From assembly GCA_032207245.1 (NCBI GenBank), contig CM063501.1, positions 59,977,170 through 60,041,169 of the forward strand: a stretch of 64,000 bases of DNA. The letters run 5' to 3'. Below the pieces are notes generated by a model that was not told where the DNA came from, made no database searches, and saw only the letters and a program-made list of their open reading frames with translations. The position numbers were made by a program, and so were the translations under genes. The stretch comes from Pardosa pseudoannulata (lineage: Eukaryota > Arthropoda > Arachnida > Araneae > Lycosidae). Positions 48,206-61,039 of this stretch are shown piece after piece (position 1 is the first letter of the stretch; every line of letters begins with the position of its first letter).

Positions 48206-49824
48206 ATCTTCATTATATTATTACTGCTGCAATCGTAGAAATGATTACTTTGATTGTTTTACAAATATAGAGTTATTAAAACAAATATCTCATTTCAAAA
48301 TTAAAGATTAAGAAGATAAATTAAGTAATTCTTATAAGTAGCATAATAATGGGCAATCAGTATCAAGGAATAGTTGTGAGCTTAATATGTATGTGGTTTA
48401 TAGTGTGACATAGGGCATGATGTCATATTTGAGTGGAATGTCTGCGTCACACCATTGATTAAGTGGAGGCGAGTTGTATTATGAATACAAAAATAAAAAA
48501 AAATTTTAGATAGAAATGGCAACGTTATATTTTCTATATTTTAACTTTGATGCTGCCATTTATTAAGAACAAATGGAAGAACTTTATATTCAAACAGGGA
48601 TCTCAATTGCTTTCCAACCGAGGCCTGTATAATCGGATAATATTTGATTAATAATTAATAGTCCAGATAATCTAACTAATATTTATCTGACTGTCTGAAC
48701 CACTGAGCCAAATCGTCTTACAAATACCTTACTTAAACTTGAAGTCTATTTTTCGATAGATGTAAGGAATGCACTGTGTGTAAGCTTAAGCCACGGTATA
48801 TAAAAATAATATCATCTTGTAGTCTTATAAAAAATTAATTTGTGAAACAGAATCAAGTTTTTTTACTTTTATTTATATATACTCCAAAACTTAAAATTTA
48901 ATTTATCTATTTTCTCAAACTTAATACTACTATTAATAGCATAATATATAGTATGATTAAAAATTTAGAATTTAAATTTCTGATTTTTTATACATTGTGG
49001 TTATTTGCGAGTAACCCTTATGTGAAAAGATAAATTTCCATTTAGCATGAAAAACAAATTTGCAAATTTCTCTACGTGAACATGAGCCGGGTAATACCTG
49101 CATAGATTTTTTTTCAAAATTGAGTTTTATATTATATTTTTTTCTTGCTGATATTAAAAGTAAAATACACAGGGCATTAAAAAGTTGTTTGCGATTACAG
49201 ATTATATAAACTTTATTATTTTTATCCTTCTAGGGATTACATTTCCATAGAAGGATTTGTATTAACATGCATTAAATTCTTATTAATCTATTTTGTTACA
49301 AGCACTGTATCCTTAAACTAAAAATATATCCTTTTTCCAATACTAGACGTTTCACGATCAATATGTTATAAGTCATAATTCTAGTTACGATAATCTAATT
49401 ATACTTTTTATGTTCCCATTGATTACCAAATAAAGTGAGTCTGAGATAATCTAGTGACTGAAACAAGCTCCTGGCAATTATCCTGAGAATTGGTTCTGAG
49501 CCTGATAGTCATTCGATGTTATATTTTATAAAAATTTTCTCGTGGAAAACTATTTTAATTTATTACCATACTAACTCTGAATAGTATATTGGTATAGATA
49601 TAAATGTCAATGCTTTTCATGTAGAATTATGATAATTTTTAAAACAAGTTTAACAGTGCAATATTTAGAAGTCACTAAAAGTGCAATGCTTTCTCAACCA
49701 TCAATCCAGTCTCATTTTTGTAGCTCACAAATTGAAAATAAATATGTGTTTATTCAACGTGTTGCCGCCTGAAGGCCGTATTTAAAGGAAGTTTAAAATA
49801 TATTGCAAAATTTTTATGCAGTCT
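48206..49824. other. AT-rich sequence without recognisable features
   Basis: No gene was found. A TGGCTCAGTGG word on the minus strand near 48703-48713 fits a pol III A box, but no B box or tRNA fold was found, so it is not called. Confidence 0.5.
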
Positions 49825-49828
49825 TTAA

Positions 49829-50069
49829 CCTTTTGAGGACCAGCATGTAAATGATATAAGAGTCGACCGTTGGGAAAGCCATTACGTTTAACGCCATCTA
49901 GTAATTAAATATAACACTTAAAAATTAAAATAAAAAGTTCAGATCTCCTATTACGCATACGCGACGCTGGTCTCTCAATACCAACTGCAGATCATGGTGT
50001 GGAGGCGGCGCTTGACTAATAAGAGTGAAATCGCTGCTTCGCGTATACGAAACGTTGGTCGCGAAGAGA
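49829..50069. mobile_element. Small TTAA-target MITE (241 bp)
   Basis: TTAA at 49825-49828 and 50070-50073 flanks a segment beginning CCTTTTGAGGACCAGC and ending ACGTTGGTCGCGAAGAGA. These are imperfect inverted termini (GACCA core shared). Two internal pieces, TACGCATACGCGACGCTGGTC and GCGTATACGAAACGTTGGTC, hint at older subterminal repeats. Non-coding. Confidence is limited because the termini are diverged and only one copy is seen. Confidence 0.55.
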
Positions 50070-50356
50070 TTAAACAGTTTTTCTACTTTCGGGAAGGTAC
50101 ATGACAGTCTTAATACTAATCCTCCATATTTTCATGTGCTTGCTATTTTTATATATTGTTATTTGGATCTACATTTTACGATTCTTCAACCCTAGCACTT
50201 GACATTACCTTTTCAGCAAAAGATAAACTTGAAATTATGACGGAAACGAATATTTATTGTTAAACTTCACTTAGTAGAACTGTGTTTATATATGATAGCA
50301 AATAAATCTCTTATTGCTTAAATAGGTACTTTTTACACATTTATTTTGTTATTTTC

Positions 50357-50530
50357 GGACGATGGCCGAATGGTATCGGAGTTCATAGGTTTGAATCCAA
50401 CTATGGCATAGTAAGTCGTTGTTGTTGTTGTTGTCGTCTTATGCCACTAAGTCAAACCAAGCAGAATTGAGCCGGAGCCTACTTGTATTAAGTCAAAGGG
50501 GTGCGCCTTTTCTTGTCTCATTTTTCATTT
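50357..50530. mobile_element. Composite: SINE head (+) fused to SINE tail (-)
   Basis: The left half has a perfect A box (TGGCCGAATGG) and a B-box-like AGGTTTGAATCCA in plus orientation. After a (GTT)5 run, the right half is the family tail in minus orientation (in reverse complement TTTGACTTAGTGGCATAAGA followed by (AAC)n, and CTTAATACAAGTAGGCTC). The two halves meet at the (GTT)n, which is the reversed (AAC)n tail. Confidence 0.7.
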
Positions 50531-51766
50531 TTAAAATTTTCGTGACCTCCCCCTCTTAAGCCATTCAAGCCTCTCCTTGAATTTTACTTAAATTACTGCA
50601 TTTTTTCTTAAATTAGAACAGTATTTTAAGTTTTCCAAATTGTTTTATTTGATTTTTATATATTAGTGAGGGATAGAGTTAAGGGGAGAAAATATTCATT
50701 AAACACTATGGATGTAACAATCTAGAAAGTGGCTCACAAAAGATCATTTCACATTGCGATTTCTTGCCTGTATTCAGTTACACATATATGTTTATTATGG
50801 AAGGACAATATAGATCCTCAACATTATTCTTTTATCAAAAATTTAACAGAGTAATCTGCCTGGAATGGTGAAACTATAAAGATAAATTTTACAGACATAA
50901 ATAAAAATAGTACGTTAATATAAATGTAGTTTTTAATATTTATTATAACTTAAATCTTATTTTTAAAAAATATTTGATTAAAAATATTATTTTAAGAAGT
51001 TCCTTTCGTTAAATGTTAATCTTTCGTTTTACAATTTACACATACGGTACATAATAGTTGAGGTAAAATCTCTACTCTGTATTTTATAAACGAATATTAG
51101 CAATTAACCCCTTAACAGTATCCTTGTTTTCACGAATTCGATCCAAAAATGTCCCATTTATTGCATATTTTTGTTCACTATGCATTTGTAAGCTGGAAAT
51201 ATAATTTATATATGAAGGCAATATTTCTAATCATTTTAAGCATGTATAACAACTTTTTTACAGGAAATAAAATAATGTTTTTCCTGGATGTTGTCTTTCT
51301 CTCTTATGCAAGCCAGACAGAAAACTACGTTTACAGTTGTGCATATAAAAAATACAAATATTTCCGATTACATCTACTACACAATTACCTTCGAATGCCA
51401 ATACAGGTACATTTATTTAACCTGTTCTTTCAAAGATCGGATTTAGTGTGAATAATCTTGAAAGAGGGCAAGAGGCATAGTCCAACGTCAAAAGTCCGAA
51501 CAAAAATACCGAGTATTTTTTCTAATTCTTTTGCAGCTGTCATTTTTTTTCTCTGTGAGTACACATAACACTATTTTGAAAGTCTTAGTTTCAGTCTGTA
51601 GGTGGAATTATCTCTAAAAAGTCTCTCTTAGTAAGAAGTCTTAGTCTCCCCAAAACTCAAGCCAATGGCAAGATAAAATCTCACAATTGAAAATTTGCGG
51701 AGTAATACAAAACAGAAAGCCAGCACTTTGAAACCAAACAGAATACACTTCAAAAATGAACATCTT
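50531..51766. other. AT-rich sequence without recognisable features
   Basis: The 100-codon frame at 51149-51451 (+) is unrecognised and has no supporting features. TTAACCCCTTAAC near 51106 resembles a TTAA-element end, but no partner was found. Confidence 0.5.
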
Positions 51767-52391
51767 GTGGACTGTTTTGACATAAAATAAATATAAAAGA
51801 TACGGTCAAAACTGTAAGAACGACAAAGAAATCAGATTGCCTGTACTTCGTACGGGCAAATCATTAAAGGAACTGACTATTTTGACATAAAAAATATAAA
51901 ATATACGTCCAAAACAGTAAGAACGACAAAGAAATCAGATTCCCTGTACTTCCTACGGGCAAATCATTAAAGGAACTGACTATTTTGACATAAAAAATAT
52001 AAAATATACGTCCAAAACAGTAAGAACGACAAAGAAATCAGATTGCCAGTACTTCGTACGGGCAAATCATCAAAGGAACTGACTATTTTGACATAAAAAA
52101 TATATAATATACGTCCAAAACAGTAAGAACGACAAAGAAATCAGATTCCCTGTACTTCTTACGGGCAAATCATTAAAGGAACGGACTATTTTGACATAAA
52201 AAAATATAATAGATTCTGACAAAACAGTAAGAACGACAAAGAAATCAGATTCCCTGTACTTCCTACGGGCAAATCATTAAAGGAACTGACTATTTTGACA
52301 TAAAAAATATAAAATATACGTCCAAAACAGTAAGAACGACAAAGAAATCAGATTGCCTGTACTTCGTACGGGCAAATCATTAAAGGAACGG
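51767..52391. repeat. Homogeneous 103-bp tandem array, six copies
   Basis: CGACAAAGAAATCAGATT begins at 51821, 51924, 52027, 52130, 52234 and 52337, a spacing of 103 or 104 bp. Units differ at a few linked sites: type 1 has GATTGCC..CTTCGTACGGG and type 2 GATTCCC..CTTC(C/T)TACGGG. The order is 1-2-1-2-2-1. Almost all other positions are identical, so amplification is very recent. The first unit (with TAAATATAAAAGATACGG) is the most diverged. Confidence 0.97.
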
Positions 52392-52868
52392 TAACCACAC
52401 CCGTAAGGTGTACGTGCAAAAAAGGCAAGGCATTAATCAATAATAATAAATATATTAACTTTTACCAAAAAATAACCATTTAAAATAATTCATGTATTAT
52501 AAAGTTTTAATGATTTCTTAAATAATCATAATTGACTAAGTGCACTCATCTTCAAATGCAAAGACACTCTTTTTGTTTAGACTACCTACGTTAGAAGGAA
52601 AATTTATATCATCATTGTTAAGATTTATACAATCCCTCCGAAAAGGAAAAGAAAAATGAGACCCTAAAAGAAATGCGAGTGAAGTGAAATTTATGTGTCT
52701 TGTCTCATTTCAAAGTCAAGAAAATTCTTTTATGTAAAAAAACACGTATCAGTTTAAGTCTATAACATTCTCTTTCCGCCCACAGGATTTTAAATTCGGT
52801 AAAATGAACATTCTTGATAGATACAGTTTCTAAGAAAAAGGATTCTACAGTAACTGAAAACCTAATTA
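52392..52868. other. AT-rich sequence without recognisable features
   Basis: No gene or repeat structure was identified. Confidence 0.5.
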
Positions 52869-53590
52869 ATTTAGAAGCATGCAAGGAACATTGTCACTAG
52901 AAAATTGGGAAAAATCACAATTAAAAATGAAAATATTAAAATATTTTGATATGAAACTTATATGAGGCATCGCAATATTTTCGCTAAGATTTTCAAAGTT
53001 CCTTTTGGGAGTTTCGAAGCTGGGTCAGAACCGATTATATCCCTCAAGGGAATCGCACCCATTCTTTCGAAAGGGGGGAGGCGGAAACAATCCGAAAATT
53101 CATTTTTTCTTGGTGGAAAATTGCATTCCATCTGTTAAAGGTTTTTCGGAAAATATATACCAATAATGCCTTCTATCAAAAAGGATTGAAACTCTTTCGA
53201 TTCTTGGAAAGTAAGAAATATTTAGAAGCATGTAAGGAACATTATAACTTGAAAATTGTGGAAAATCACAGAATTATAAATGAAAATATTAAAATATTTC
53301 TATGTGGAACTCATATGAGGCATCGCAATATTTTGGCCAAGATTTTCAAAGTTCCTTTTGTGAGTTTCGAATCCGTGTCAGAACCGATTCTACCACTCAA
53401 GCGGATCGTACCCATCCTTTTTGAAAGGGGGAAAGGCGAAAACGATATGAAAAATTCATTTTTTTCTTGGTGGACAATCAAATTCCATCTGTTAATGGCT
53501 TTGACCCATCAATGATTTTCCTAAAATTATATACTAAGAATGCCTTTTATCAAAAATGATTGAAATTATTTCGAATCTTGGAAAGGGAGA
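52869..53590. repeat. Tandem duplication, 351 bp unit
   Basis: ATTTAGAAGCATG begins at 52869 and 53220. The two units align throughout (TGAGGCATCGCAATATTTT, GATTTTCAAAGTTCCTTTTG, GTCAGAACCGATT, TTTTTTCTTGGTGGA), with roughly 10-15% mismatch by eye. Unit two contains a 109-codon frame (53186-53515, TTG start). Unit one has an in-frame TAG early, so I do not call a gene. Confidence 0.9.
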
Positions 53591-55248
53591 ATTGTTCACA
53601 GATAGAAGTTCTGAAAAAATGCCTTGCGAGGTTGAAAGACCCAGTATATAAAAAAAAATTCTGTGTAAAATTTCACCTTCTTCGAGAATATTTGCAGAAT
53701 GAATTGTGAAATTGAGTGACCAGCTATATCAATGTAGATATGTTAAAATTCCTCGTATTCGTGAAATTCGTAAATTAACTAGGGAAATTGAGTAAGCAGA
53801 TATGTCAGTGTAAATGTGACTGTAAAAATTTCATCGTGTTTTCAATTATTTCTATTGTAATTTGTAAAGGTAAGAGATAACGAAATTTGGGAATAAAAAT
53901 GAGTTCTTTTTTATCGTATCTTGGATCTTTCTGACTAAATTTCTGAAGGAAGAGGTAAGTTTTTGCAAATTAATTCCCTAAGTTTTTTAACATGCATGGT
54001 AAAGTAAATTTCAACTGTGTACTAACCACTGCATTAAGTTTTTAACTGTTTCAAATGAAGTGAAATATGTTTTATTGCAGCTGTTGCTTGTCAATCTTAT
54101 TTGAGAGCAGCATCCTGTCAATACCATGGATATTGATGTGGGTCAAAAAATGAAGACTCTCGTTTACTTTTATTGAAGCATAATGAAGAGCCGTAGATAG
54201 CAAAAGACCTTTTATTAAAGACACCGAAATAATAACAATAATAATAATAATAATACAAAATTATGCGGTACATTATGCTTTTATAGTTTTATAAAGATCC
54301 TGAACCCAGCCAATCAAACTACAGGCACAAGACAAAACTAATCCAACACAACCAATGAAAACACAAAATGATCAACTCAAGAAAACCTCGTACGTCCAAG
54401 AAAGCTATTACTTAAGCTATAATAAGCAACCAAAACACCAAGTCGACAAGTATAAGTGCGATTATATATTTCAACAACTTCAAGCAGTGATAAAGTTGCT
54501 AATGAAAGCAATCCGATTTGTACTTGGAACATCCTATTAATTTTAACCATCCTAGGATTGAAAGGTTTTATTTATGATTCTTCCTCTTCTGACGAATTCC
54601 ATACAAAGATATTTCAGACTTAGAGATTTCGATTTATCATTTACGTACTGCGTATTAGCTAGGATATAATTTAAGGTATCTGTTAGGATCAATTTCAGCT
54701 ATTCTTATCACGAATTCATCCCACGCCATTAAGAAATACGCAGACAATATTTGCCCAGCAAATTATTCTAGGAAAATGTTTTCTGTATTTGAAATTAAAA
54801 TAAATTTATTTTAATCTGATGTTCGTGTCTTAAGACTCATTTTCACAACGTGTCGCATTTAACGAGGTTTAATCTTCCGTCCCACAACCAATATTCTTCA
54901 TAGAGACTGAGAAGAAAATCTAAATCTCTGCATATCTATATTCAAAATCTCTGCCGCACATGGGATTAGTTGCTATACATTATGTTATACACAATGCATT
55001 AGAAAAAAGGCATTTAATTTAATATTAAAGGCAATACTTTAAAACTAAATTAAGATCCGAGGATATAAGCTGTACGTGTAAAACTACAGCCCACTATTGA
55101 ATTATCATTAACTACAATTCTTATTATATTACTTTAGGACTCTAGCCAGAATAGAAACTGTACGTGCTAGACCTCCTTATTTTAGAATTTGTAAATGATT
55201 TAAAATTTTAAGCGACTATTATTCAATTTTATATATTTTGAAGCGATT
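53591..55248. other. AT-rich sequence; (AAT)n at 54231-54255
   Basis: No gene is supported. An (AAT)n run lies near 54231-54255. A-rich sequence at 54300-54540 carries a 61-codon frame (54355-54540) that I do not recognise. Confidence 0.5.
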
Positions 55249-55432
55249 ATTGCCGAACGATGGTCGATTGGTTAAGGTGCTAGCATTCGGTATATGAGTT
55301 CGTGGGTTCGAATCCCGCATTGACATGGATGTTTGTAGCCGTTCGGAATCGGCTTTAAGCTGTAAGTCCAGGTCTCATTAACCCTCGTGTTTCAAAATGT
55401 AGACGGTAGCACTCCGAACCAAACCAAACTAA
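55249..55432 (+). mobile_element. tRNA-derived SINE, plus orientation
   Basis: It starts TGCCGAACGATGGTCGATTGG, which contains a perfect A-box match (TGGTCGATTGG). The B box is excellent (GTGGGTTCGAATCCCGC, core GGTTCGAATCC). Then come GGATGTTTGTAGCCGTTCGG, TTTAAGCTGTAAGTCC and a tail ending CCGAACCAAACCAAAC. It matches 11420-11604 (-) over its whole length. The tRNA-like head keeps the right A-to-B spacing. The rest is not tRNA, so a SINE is preferred over a tRNA gene. Confidence 0.85.
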
Positions 55433-56726
55433 AGCTATTTTTTCAGCATTAATATTAAATTTTGTAAAATCTTAAAATCTATCATTAATATTAAATGTTA
55501 TATATTTTAAATTAAATCATACAGTTTGTTTATTTAAAAATTTGGCTTCAATTGAAAGTTAGATAAAAACTTCAATTTCAATTTCGGCCTTAATCCCCGC
55601 AACTAAATCTTGACTACAACTTTCTGTTACGTAATATATATATATATATATTATTTACAATATTTCTCAAATAAAGAAAATGCATTTCTTATACGTTAAT
55701 GCACAAAATCAAGCAATGTAAATACGTCAAGCAGTTATGTAAACTGCATATTTAGATACCTATATATTAAGTATAAACTTAGATAAAAGCTAAAAACCAA
55801 TTTATTTGTTTGAATGAAAATGTATACTGTTAGTTGATTGAGAAATAATTCGGGTTAAGTCTCTAGACAGTACCTATTGATGAAAAAGAAGATTACATCT
55901 AAACCTAAATAAATATTTCACGGCAAAAGGAAAGTTTCGTATCCTGTTTCAAAATGAAAAAAAGAGCTATAAACCTAATAACTTTTGCTAAACTTTCCAA
56001 TTTCCTTTTGAAATCTTTTTTTTTATTTTCAAAAAAATTCATATATATGTTGATGTCAACATCTCAATTTTCTATTTCTTTTTATCTTTCTATCAACGTG
56101 GATTTAGTTAAAGATATTTGTAATTTTAAATGAAACTCAAAGATTCAGAAATTCAGTATTAAGGTTGCATTATAAAGAACTAATATGTTAAGTATATACA
56201 TTTACAGCAAGTATCAAATGATTCAAAATTTAAGTTTATCTTATTTTAAAAATATATCTCGTAAAGTGAAAGAAACATTTAAAATGTTTCTTTTGAATGT
56301 TTTAATGAGCTTTTAACGTTTTTAAAGACATCGACAAGAGTCTTATCGGTTTCCTTGGGGAAATTAAAATAATCTTAATGACAAAAACTGAAATTTTATT
56401 TTTCAAAAAATGTCGAAACTTACGAACTTATTTCATTCTTTTCTATCTCTTAACATTTTAATGTTGTCTTCCAAATCAAACTTTCAAAGCTACCTCCAGA
56501 CGCGACAGCATTTGTTCTCTGGACAGTCATGTTTTATAATAAGACTTTTAAAAAGTAAGATATAGAAGAAGAATACATTGCTTCTTTGAAATTTAAATTC
56601 TTTACAAAACTTTGGAGCAGTGTAAGGTACTGAAATCTTTTAAACTTACATTTTAATTTTAAAATAGATTTAGTTTGTAACAGTCTAAACTGTGTGTTCA
56701 AGTAACACCTTGGAATTAAATTATAA
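55433..56726. other. AT-rich sequence without recognisable features
   Basis: A short (TA)n lies at about 55636-55652. No gene is supported. The minus-strand 114-codon frame at 56534-56878 overlaps the next transposon and is not recognisable. Confidence 0.5.
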
Positions 56727-56728
56727 TA

Positions 56729-57879
56729 CACTGAAGAGACAAAAAAACTGATATAATCATGCGTATGTAAATATAGATAAGGAACTGACGCGTTGAGGTC
56801 TGCAACACCTATATAAGACAACATGTGTCTGGTACAGTTGTTCGATTGGTTGCCGCTGTTAGAATGGCAGATTATCAAGATTTAAGTGAGTTTGAACGTG
56901 GTGTTATAGGGTTGCACGAGAGATGAGATATAACATCTTCTAGGTGGCGATAAAATTTGAATTTACCCGTCCGACCATTTCACGAGTGTACTGTGCCTAC
57001 TGGGAATCCAGTAAAATATCAAATCTTCAACTGTGCTGCGGCCGGAAAAAGATCTTGCAAGAACGGACATGTGAATTAAACGTGGCAGAAATGCAACCCT
57101 TCATCAAATTGCTGCAGATTTCAATGCTGGGCCCCCAACAAGCGTCAGCTTGCGAAACATCATCTATATGGGATTTCGGAGCCGAAGCCCCACTCGTGTA
57201 TCCTTCATGACTGCACAAAAGATTTACGCCTCGGCTGGGCCCATCAACATCGACATTGAACTGTTGATGACTGAAAATGCGTTGAATGGTCTGACGAATC
57301 TCGTTTCAAACTCTATCCAGCGGATGGGTGTGTACAGTTATGGAGACTACCTCATGAATCCATGGAGCCTGCATGTCAACAGGATTGTTGGAGCTGGGTA
57401 GTCTCTGTGATGGTATGGGCCGCATGCAGGTGGAGTGATATGGGAACCCTGATACGTTGATACGAACTTAAGCATCGTGTCTGATCCCCTCCACCCATTC
57501 ATGGCAATTGTGCATTCCGATGGAGTTCGGGAATTCGAACAGGACAATGCGATACCCCACATGTCCAGAATAGCTACAGAAGGTCTCCAGAAAGACTAGT
57601 CTTACTTTAAACACTTCCGCTGACCACCAAAATCCCTAGATATGAACATTATTAAGCATATGTGGAATGCCTTGGAACGTGCTGTTCAGAAGAGATCCCC
57701 ACCACTTCGTACTGTTAGATATTTATAGACAGTCTTGCTAGATTCGTGGTGTCTATTACCTCCAGCTCTACTTCAGACATTTGCCGAGTCCATGCCATAT
57801 CATGTTGTAGCACTTCTTCGAGCTCGCGAGGGCCTTACACGATATTATGCAGGTGTACCAGTTTTTTGGTTCCTCAGCG
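56729..57879 (+). mobile_element. Tc1-like element, decayed
   Basis: TA at 56727-56728 and 57880-57881 flanks 1151 bp. The termini CACTGAAGAGACAAAAAAACTG and, inverted, CGCTGAGGAACCAAAAAACTG are imperfect inverted repeats. It is a different subfamily from the element at 31650-33152. The coding remnant is on the plus strand. Confidence 0.88.
56864..57850 (+). pseudogene. Tc1-like transposase pseudogene (catalytic Glu lost)
   Basis: The start MADYQDLSEFERGV is followed by an early TGA. Then in shifting frames come KFEFTRPTISRVY (helix-turn-helix region), RKKILQER, IAADFNAGP, MGFRSRSPTRV, WSDESRF with catalytic Asp 1, and EFEQDNA with Asp 2. DMNIIKHMWNALERAVQKRS follows, where the usual NIIEH Glu is Lys. 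The end reads ALLRAREGLTRY. There are several stops and frameshifts, plus shortening between the paired-like DNA-binding domain and the catalytic core. It is certainly inactive. Assignment rests on recognising Tc1 motifs in order. Confidence 0.9.
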
Positions 57880-57881
57880 TA

Positions 57882-58559
57882 TTGCGGTAGCATGTTCAAA
57901 TGATTGATATTATTTAATAAACTGATATTAAAAATTATAATATATAAAGAGAAATTATAGAAGTTGAATAGAATCTGCTTCGTTATAGAAGCTTGTAATA
58001 ATGACTGTGAATGAATGAACTATAACGCAAGAATGAGTGCATGAGGAAATAATTTTTTATACTATACTCCTAACTTTCTAGAATGAGATTTGAATGACGA
58101 AAGCTATCTATGAATAATGAGAAAGAATAAAAAAGATTTATATAAGGGCATGGGAGTGAAAAAAAGAATTATGTTTGAAGAAGGAGCTTTTCTGGTTGGG
58201 CGTTTTGTTTACAGTTATACCCAGTGATGTCCACAACACGTGATTATGAAATTCCGTTGAAACTGAAATAGAAATGAGTGTTGAATTTCACCTCTATCAC
58301 TATTTAAAGTTCCTGCATTGTGTTTTATTTGTTGTTTATGAAATGGGGGAATATCATAGATTAGCAGCTAAGTTTGCAGACTTAAAAGTACATAGCTCGA
58401 ATTGTAATTTTGAAACTTTAATTTTTTATAAAAATTTGGAACAATGGTCCTTTGGAGTTGTGATTTTACTGTTAGATGTTAAGCTTAGATTCATTGAGAC
58501 TTAAAAATAAAATGCGGTATTACTTTCAAAGTGTAAGGAATACATATACGCTTTATATA
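57882..58559. other. AT-rich sequence; unrecognised 76-codon frame
   Basis: The frame at 58274-58504 (+) starts at ATG and reads MSVEFHLYHYLKFLHC with a hydrophobic stretch at both ends. It resembles no family I know and has no supporting context. It is more likely chance than a gene. Confidence 0.4.
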
Positions 58560-59390
58560 ACACTTATATCCACTATATATAACTATTATATTTATTTATT
58601 ATTATTTATTGAAGTATATATTTTACATTTAGATAATTTTCAGCAGTTGAATAGAGTCTGACCTTGTTGTGTATATAAATGAAAATTTAGTATATTTAGT
58701 GCAAAGTAAAGAGCTGTGGAATTTAATATTGTTTCAAATATAAGAATTTTGTTTTTAACACTCTAAAATAAAGTATGATAACCTCAAATTAAGCCAAATA
58801 AATTCTTCAAATTACCCTGTCTTCAAATTATTGTTATGAAGTAAATGAATAATCTTCGAATTATTGCTATATAATATACTGCTATATATTATATATTGCT
58901 ATATATAATAAAAATAATAAAAGCTGAATACAATCTACTTTGTTATAAATGTAAATATGTTTCGTTTTTAAAACTAAAACTCTGTATAAGCCTTAAATGA
59001 ATTAAAGTAATTTTTTTAAAAATATTTTTACTTAAATTAAGAATATAATCAGTTTTTGAAGTACTGAAATAAAGTATAACGTATTCAATTTTTAAAATAA
59101 TTGACTTCATATTAAATTGCTAAACTTAAATTGTTATTAAATAAACTATCCTGGAATTATTGTGACATTTCGAGAGAAAATATACCGAATTATACACCTT
59201 CAGTAAATTTTATTCATACGTATCACCATAGGGTAGATTTATAGGGAAAATAAATCGCAAATTTCCAGACACTGTACATATACATTTCTAAATTCAACTG
59301 CGTAATATTTTTCATCATTTAAATGTTTTCACTTGAAAATTATGTTACAGTAAGCGCATTTTTTATTCAACTCTAAAAAACATGCATATC

Positions 59391-59637
59391 TTTCTGAATG
59401 CATCACAAAAAATAAATGCAGCAAGTGAGCCTATGATTGGAGGGATATATTCGAAATATTTTTTTGCTGACAGTAGAAAACGATGGCAAAAAATGAATAA
59501 ATATGTAATGGGCCCTTCTCCACTAAAAAAAGTACATTAATAGTGAAAGAAAAATTGGAGAAACATCGTATTGAGTTTTTTCGAATGCACCAAAACAGCT
59601 TTTGCTATAAATATAGAATAAACTAAAAGGAATTGCA
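59391..59637 (+). pseudogene. Broken copy of the duplicated 79-codon frame
   Basis: It is the counterpart of 60793-61032. It opens identically (MHIFLNASQ), has one extra codon (AAA) after the ninth, then a 2-bp insertion at CCACTAAAAAAAG that shifts the frame to an early TAA. Only four base substitutions separate the copies over about 240 bp. Whether the ancestor coded for anything is unknown. Confidence 0.3.
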
Positions 59638-60792
59638 CATACAATTTAATAGACAAGTTATATATTTCACTTCTTAAATATTTTTATCGGCATTTCTTTA
59701 AATCAGTTCATTTTGTGTTTTCTATGTCACGTTACGGTCAAATTTATAACTCATAAAATAATTTCTATCTCATAAAACATAGATTATCAGAAACTACAGT
59801 TCTGAAGTTCGATTAATATTTGTTTAATTCATCTGGAAGAGAGGTTTTCGAATGTGTTCCTATGGAAATTAGCAGTCCTTGTGAACCTGGGGGGGATCAG
59901 TGGTAAACAAATATTTTATTTGTGGGTGCAATAAAAACAGTTGAGGATACGTGAAAGAACACAAGTAGAAAAAAAGTGTGATCCAATATATAACACTTAT
60001 ATAAAGTGTTATATTTATTTATTATTTATTGAAGCATCACTTTTTTATTTAGGTAATTTTCAGCAGTTGAATCGAATCTGAAATCGATGTGTATTTTAAG
60101 TTAAAATTTTCCATATTTAGTGCAATGTAAGGAGCTGTGATATTTAATATTATGTTTCAAATTTAAGAATTCTGTTTTTAATACTCTAAAATAAATATGA
60201 TAACCTCAAATTAAGCCAAATAAATTCTTCAAATTGCCCTGTCTTCAAATTATTGTTATTTAGTAAATGAATAATCTTCGAATTATTGCTATATATTATA
60301 TATTGCTATATATAATAAAAATAATAAAAGCTGAATACAATCTACTTTGTTATAAATGTAAGTAGGTTTCGTTTTTAAAACTAAAATTCTGTATAAACCT
60401 TAAATAAATTAAAGTAAATTTTTTTAAAAATATTTTTACTTAAATTAAGAATATAATCAGTTTTTGAAGTACTGAAATAACGTATACCTTATTCAAGTTT
60501 TAAATAACGGACTCCATATTAAATTGATAAAATTAAATTATTATTATTAAATAAACTTTCCTTGAATTGTTGTCACACTTCAAGAGAAAATATACCGAAA
60601 TGTACACTTTCAGTAAATTTTATTCATACTTATTACCGTAGGGTAGATTTATAGGGAAAATAAATTGCAAAATTTCCAGACACTGTACATATACATTTCT
60701 AAATTCAACTGCGTAATATTTTTCATCGTTTAAATGTTTTCACTTGAAAATTATGTTGCAGTAAGCGCATTTTTTATTCAACTCTAAAAAAC

Positions 60793-61032
60793 ATGCATAT
60801 CTTTCTGAATGCATCACAAATAAATGCAGCAAGTGAGCCTATGATTGGAGGGATATATTCGAAATATTTTTTTGCTGACAGTAGAAAACGATGGCAAGAA
60901 ATGAATAAATATGTAATGGGCCCTTCTCCACAAAAAAGTACATTAATAGTGAAAGAAAAATTGGAGAAACATCGTATTGAGTTTTTTCAAATGCACCAGA
61001 ATAGCTTTTGCTATAAATATAGAATAAACTAA
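60793..61032 (+). CDS. Unrecognised 79-codon frame, possible exon
   Basis: ATG to TAA, reading MHIFLNASQINAASEPMIGG at the start and ending in a lysine-rich stretch (IVKEKLEKHRIEFFQMHQ). No signal peptide or membrane segment is visible, and I recognise no family. The frame stays open for 15 codons upstream of the ATG. An acceptor-like TTATGTTGCAG lies at 60751-60761, so an internal exon is possible. The duplicate at 59391 is frameshifted, and the near-identity extends well into non-coding flanks, so sequence conservation by itself does not argue for coding. I regard this as weak. Confidence 0.15.
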   Translation: MHIFLNASQINAASEPMIGGIYSKYFFADSRKRWQEMNKYVMGPSPQKSTLIVKEKLEKHRIEFFQMHQNSFCYKYRIN

Positions 61033-61039
61033 AAGGAAT

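Noticed and set aside
48600..48715. Minus-strand tRNA-like head with a perfect A box (TGGCTCAGTGG)
   Set aside because: No B box at the right distance and no cloverleaf. A single 11-bp match is expected by chance in 64 kb.
53186..53515. 109-codon frame that could be a small gene
   Set aside because: It begins at TTG, lies wholly in a 351-bp tandem duplication, and the sister unit has an in-frame stop after about ten codons.
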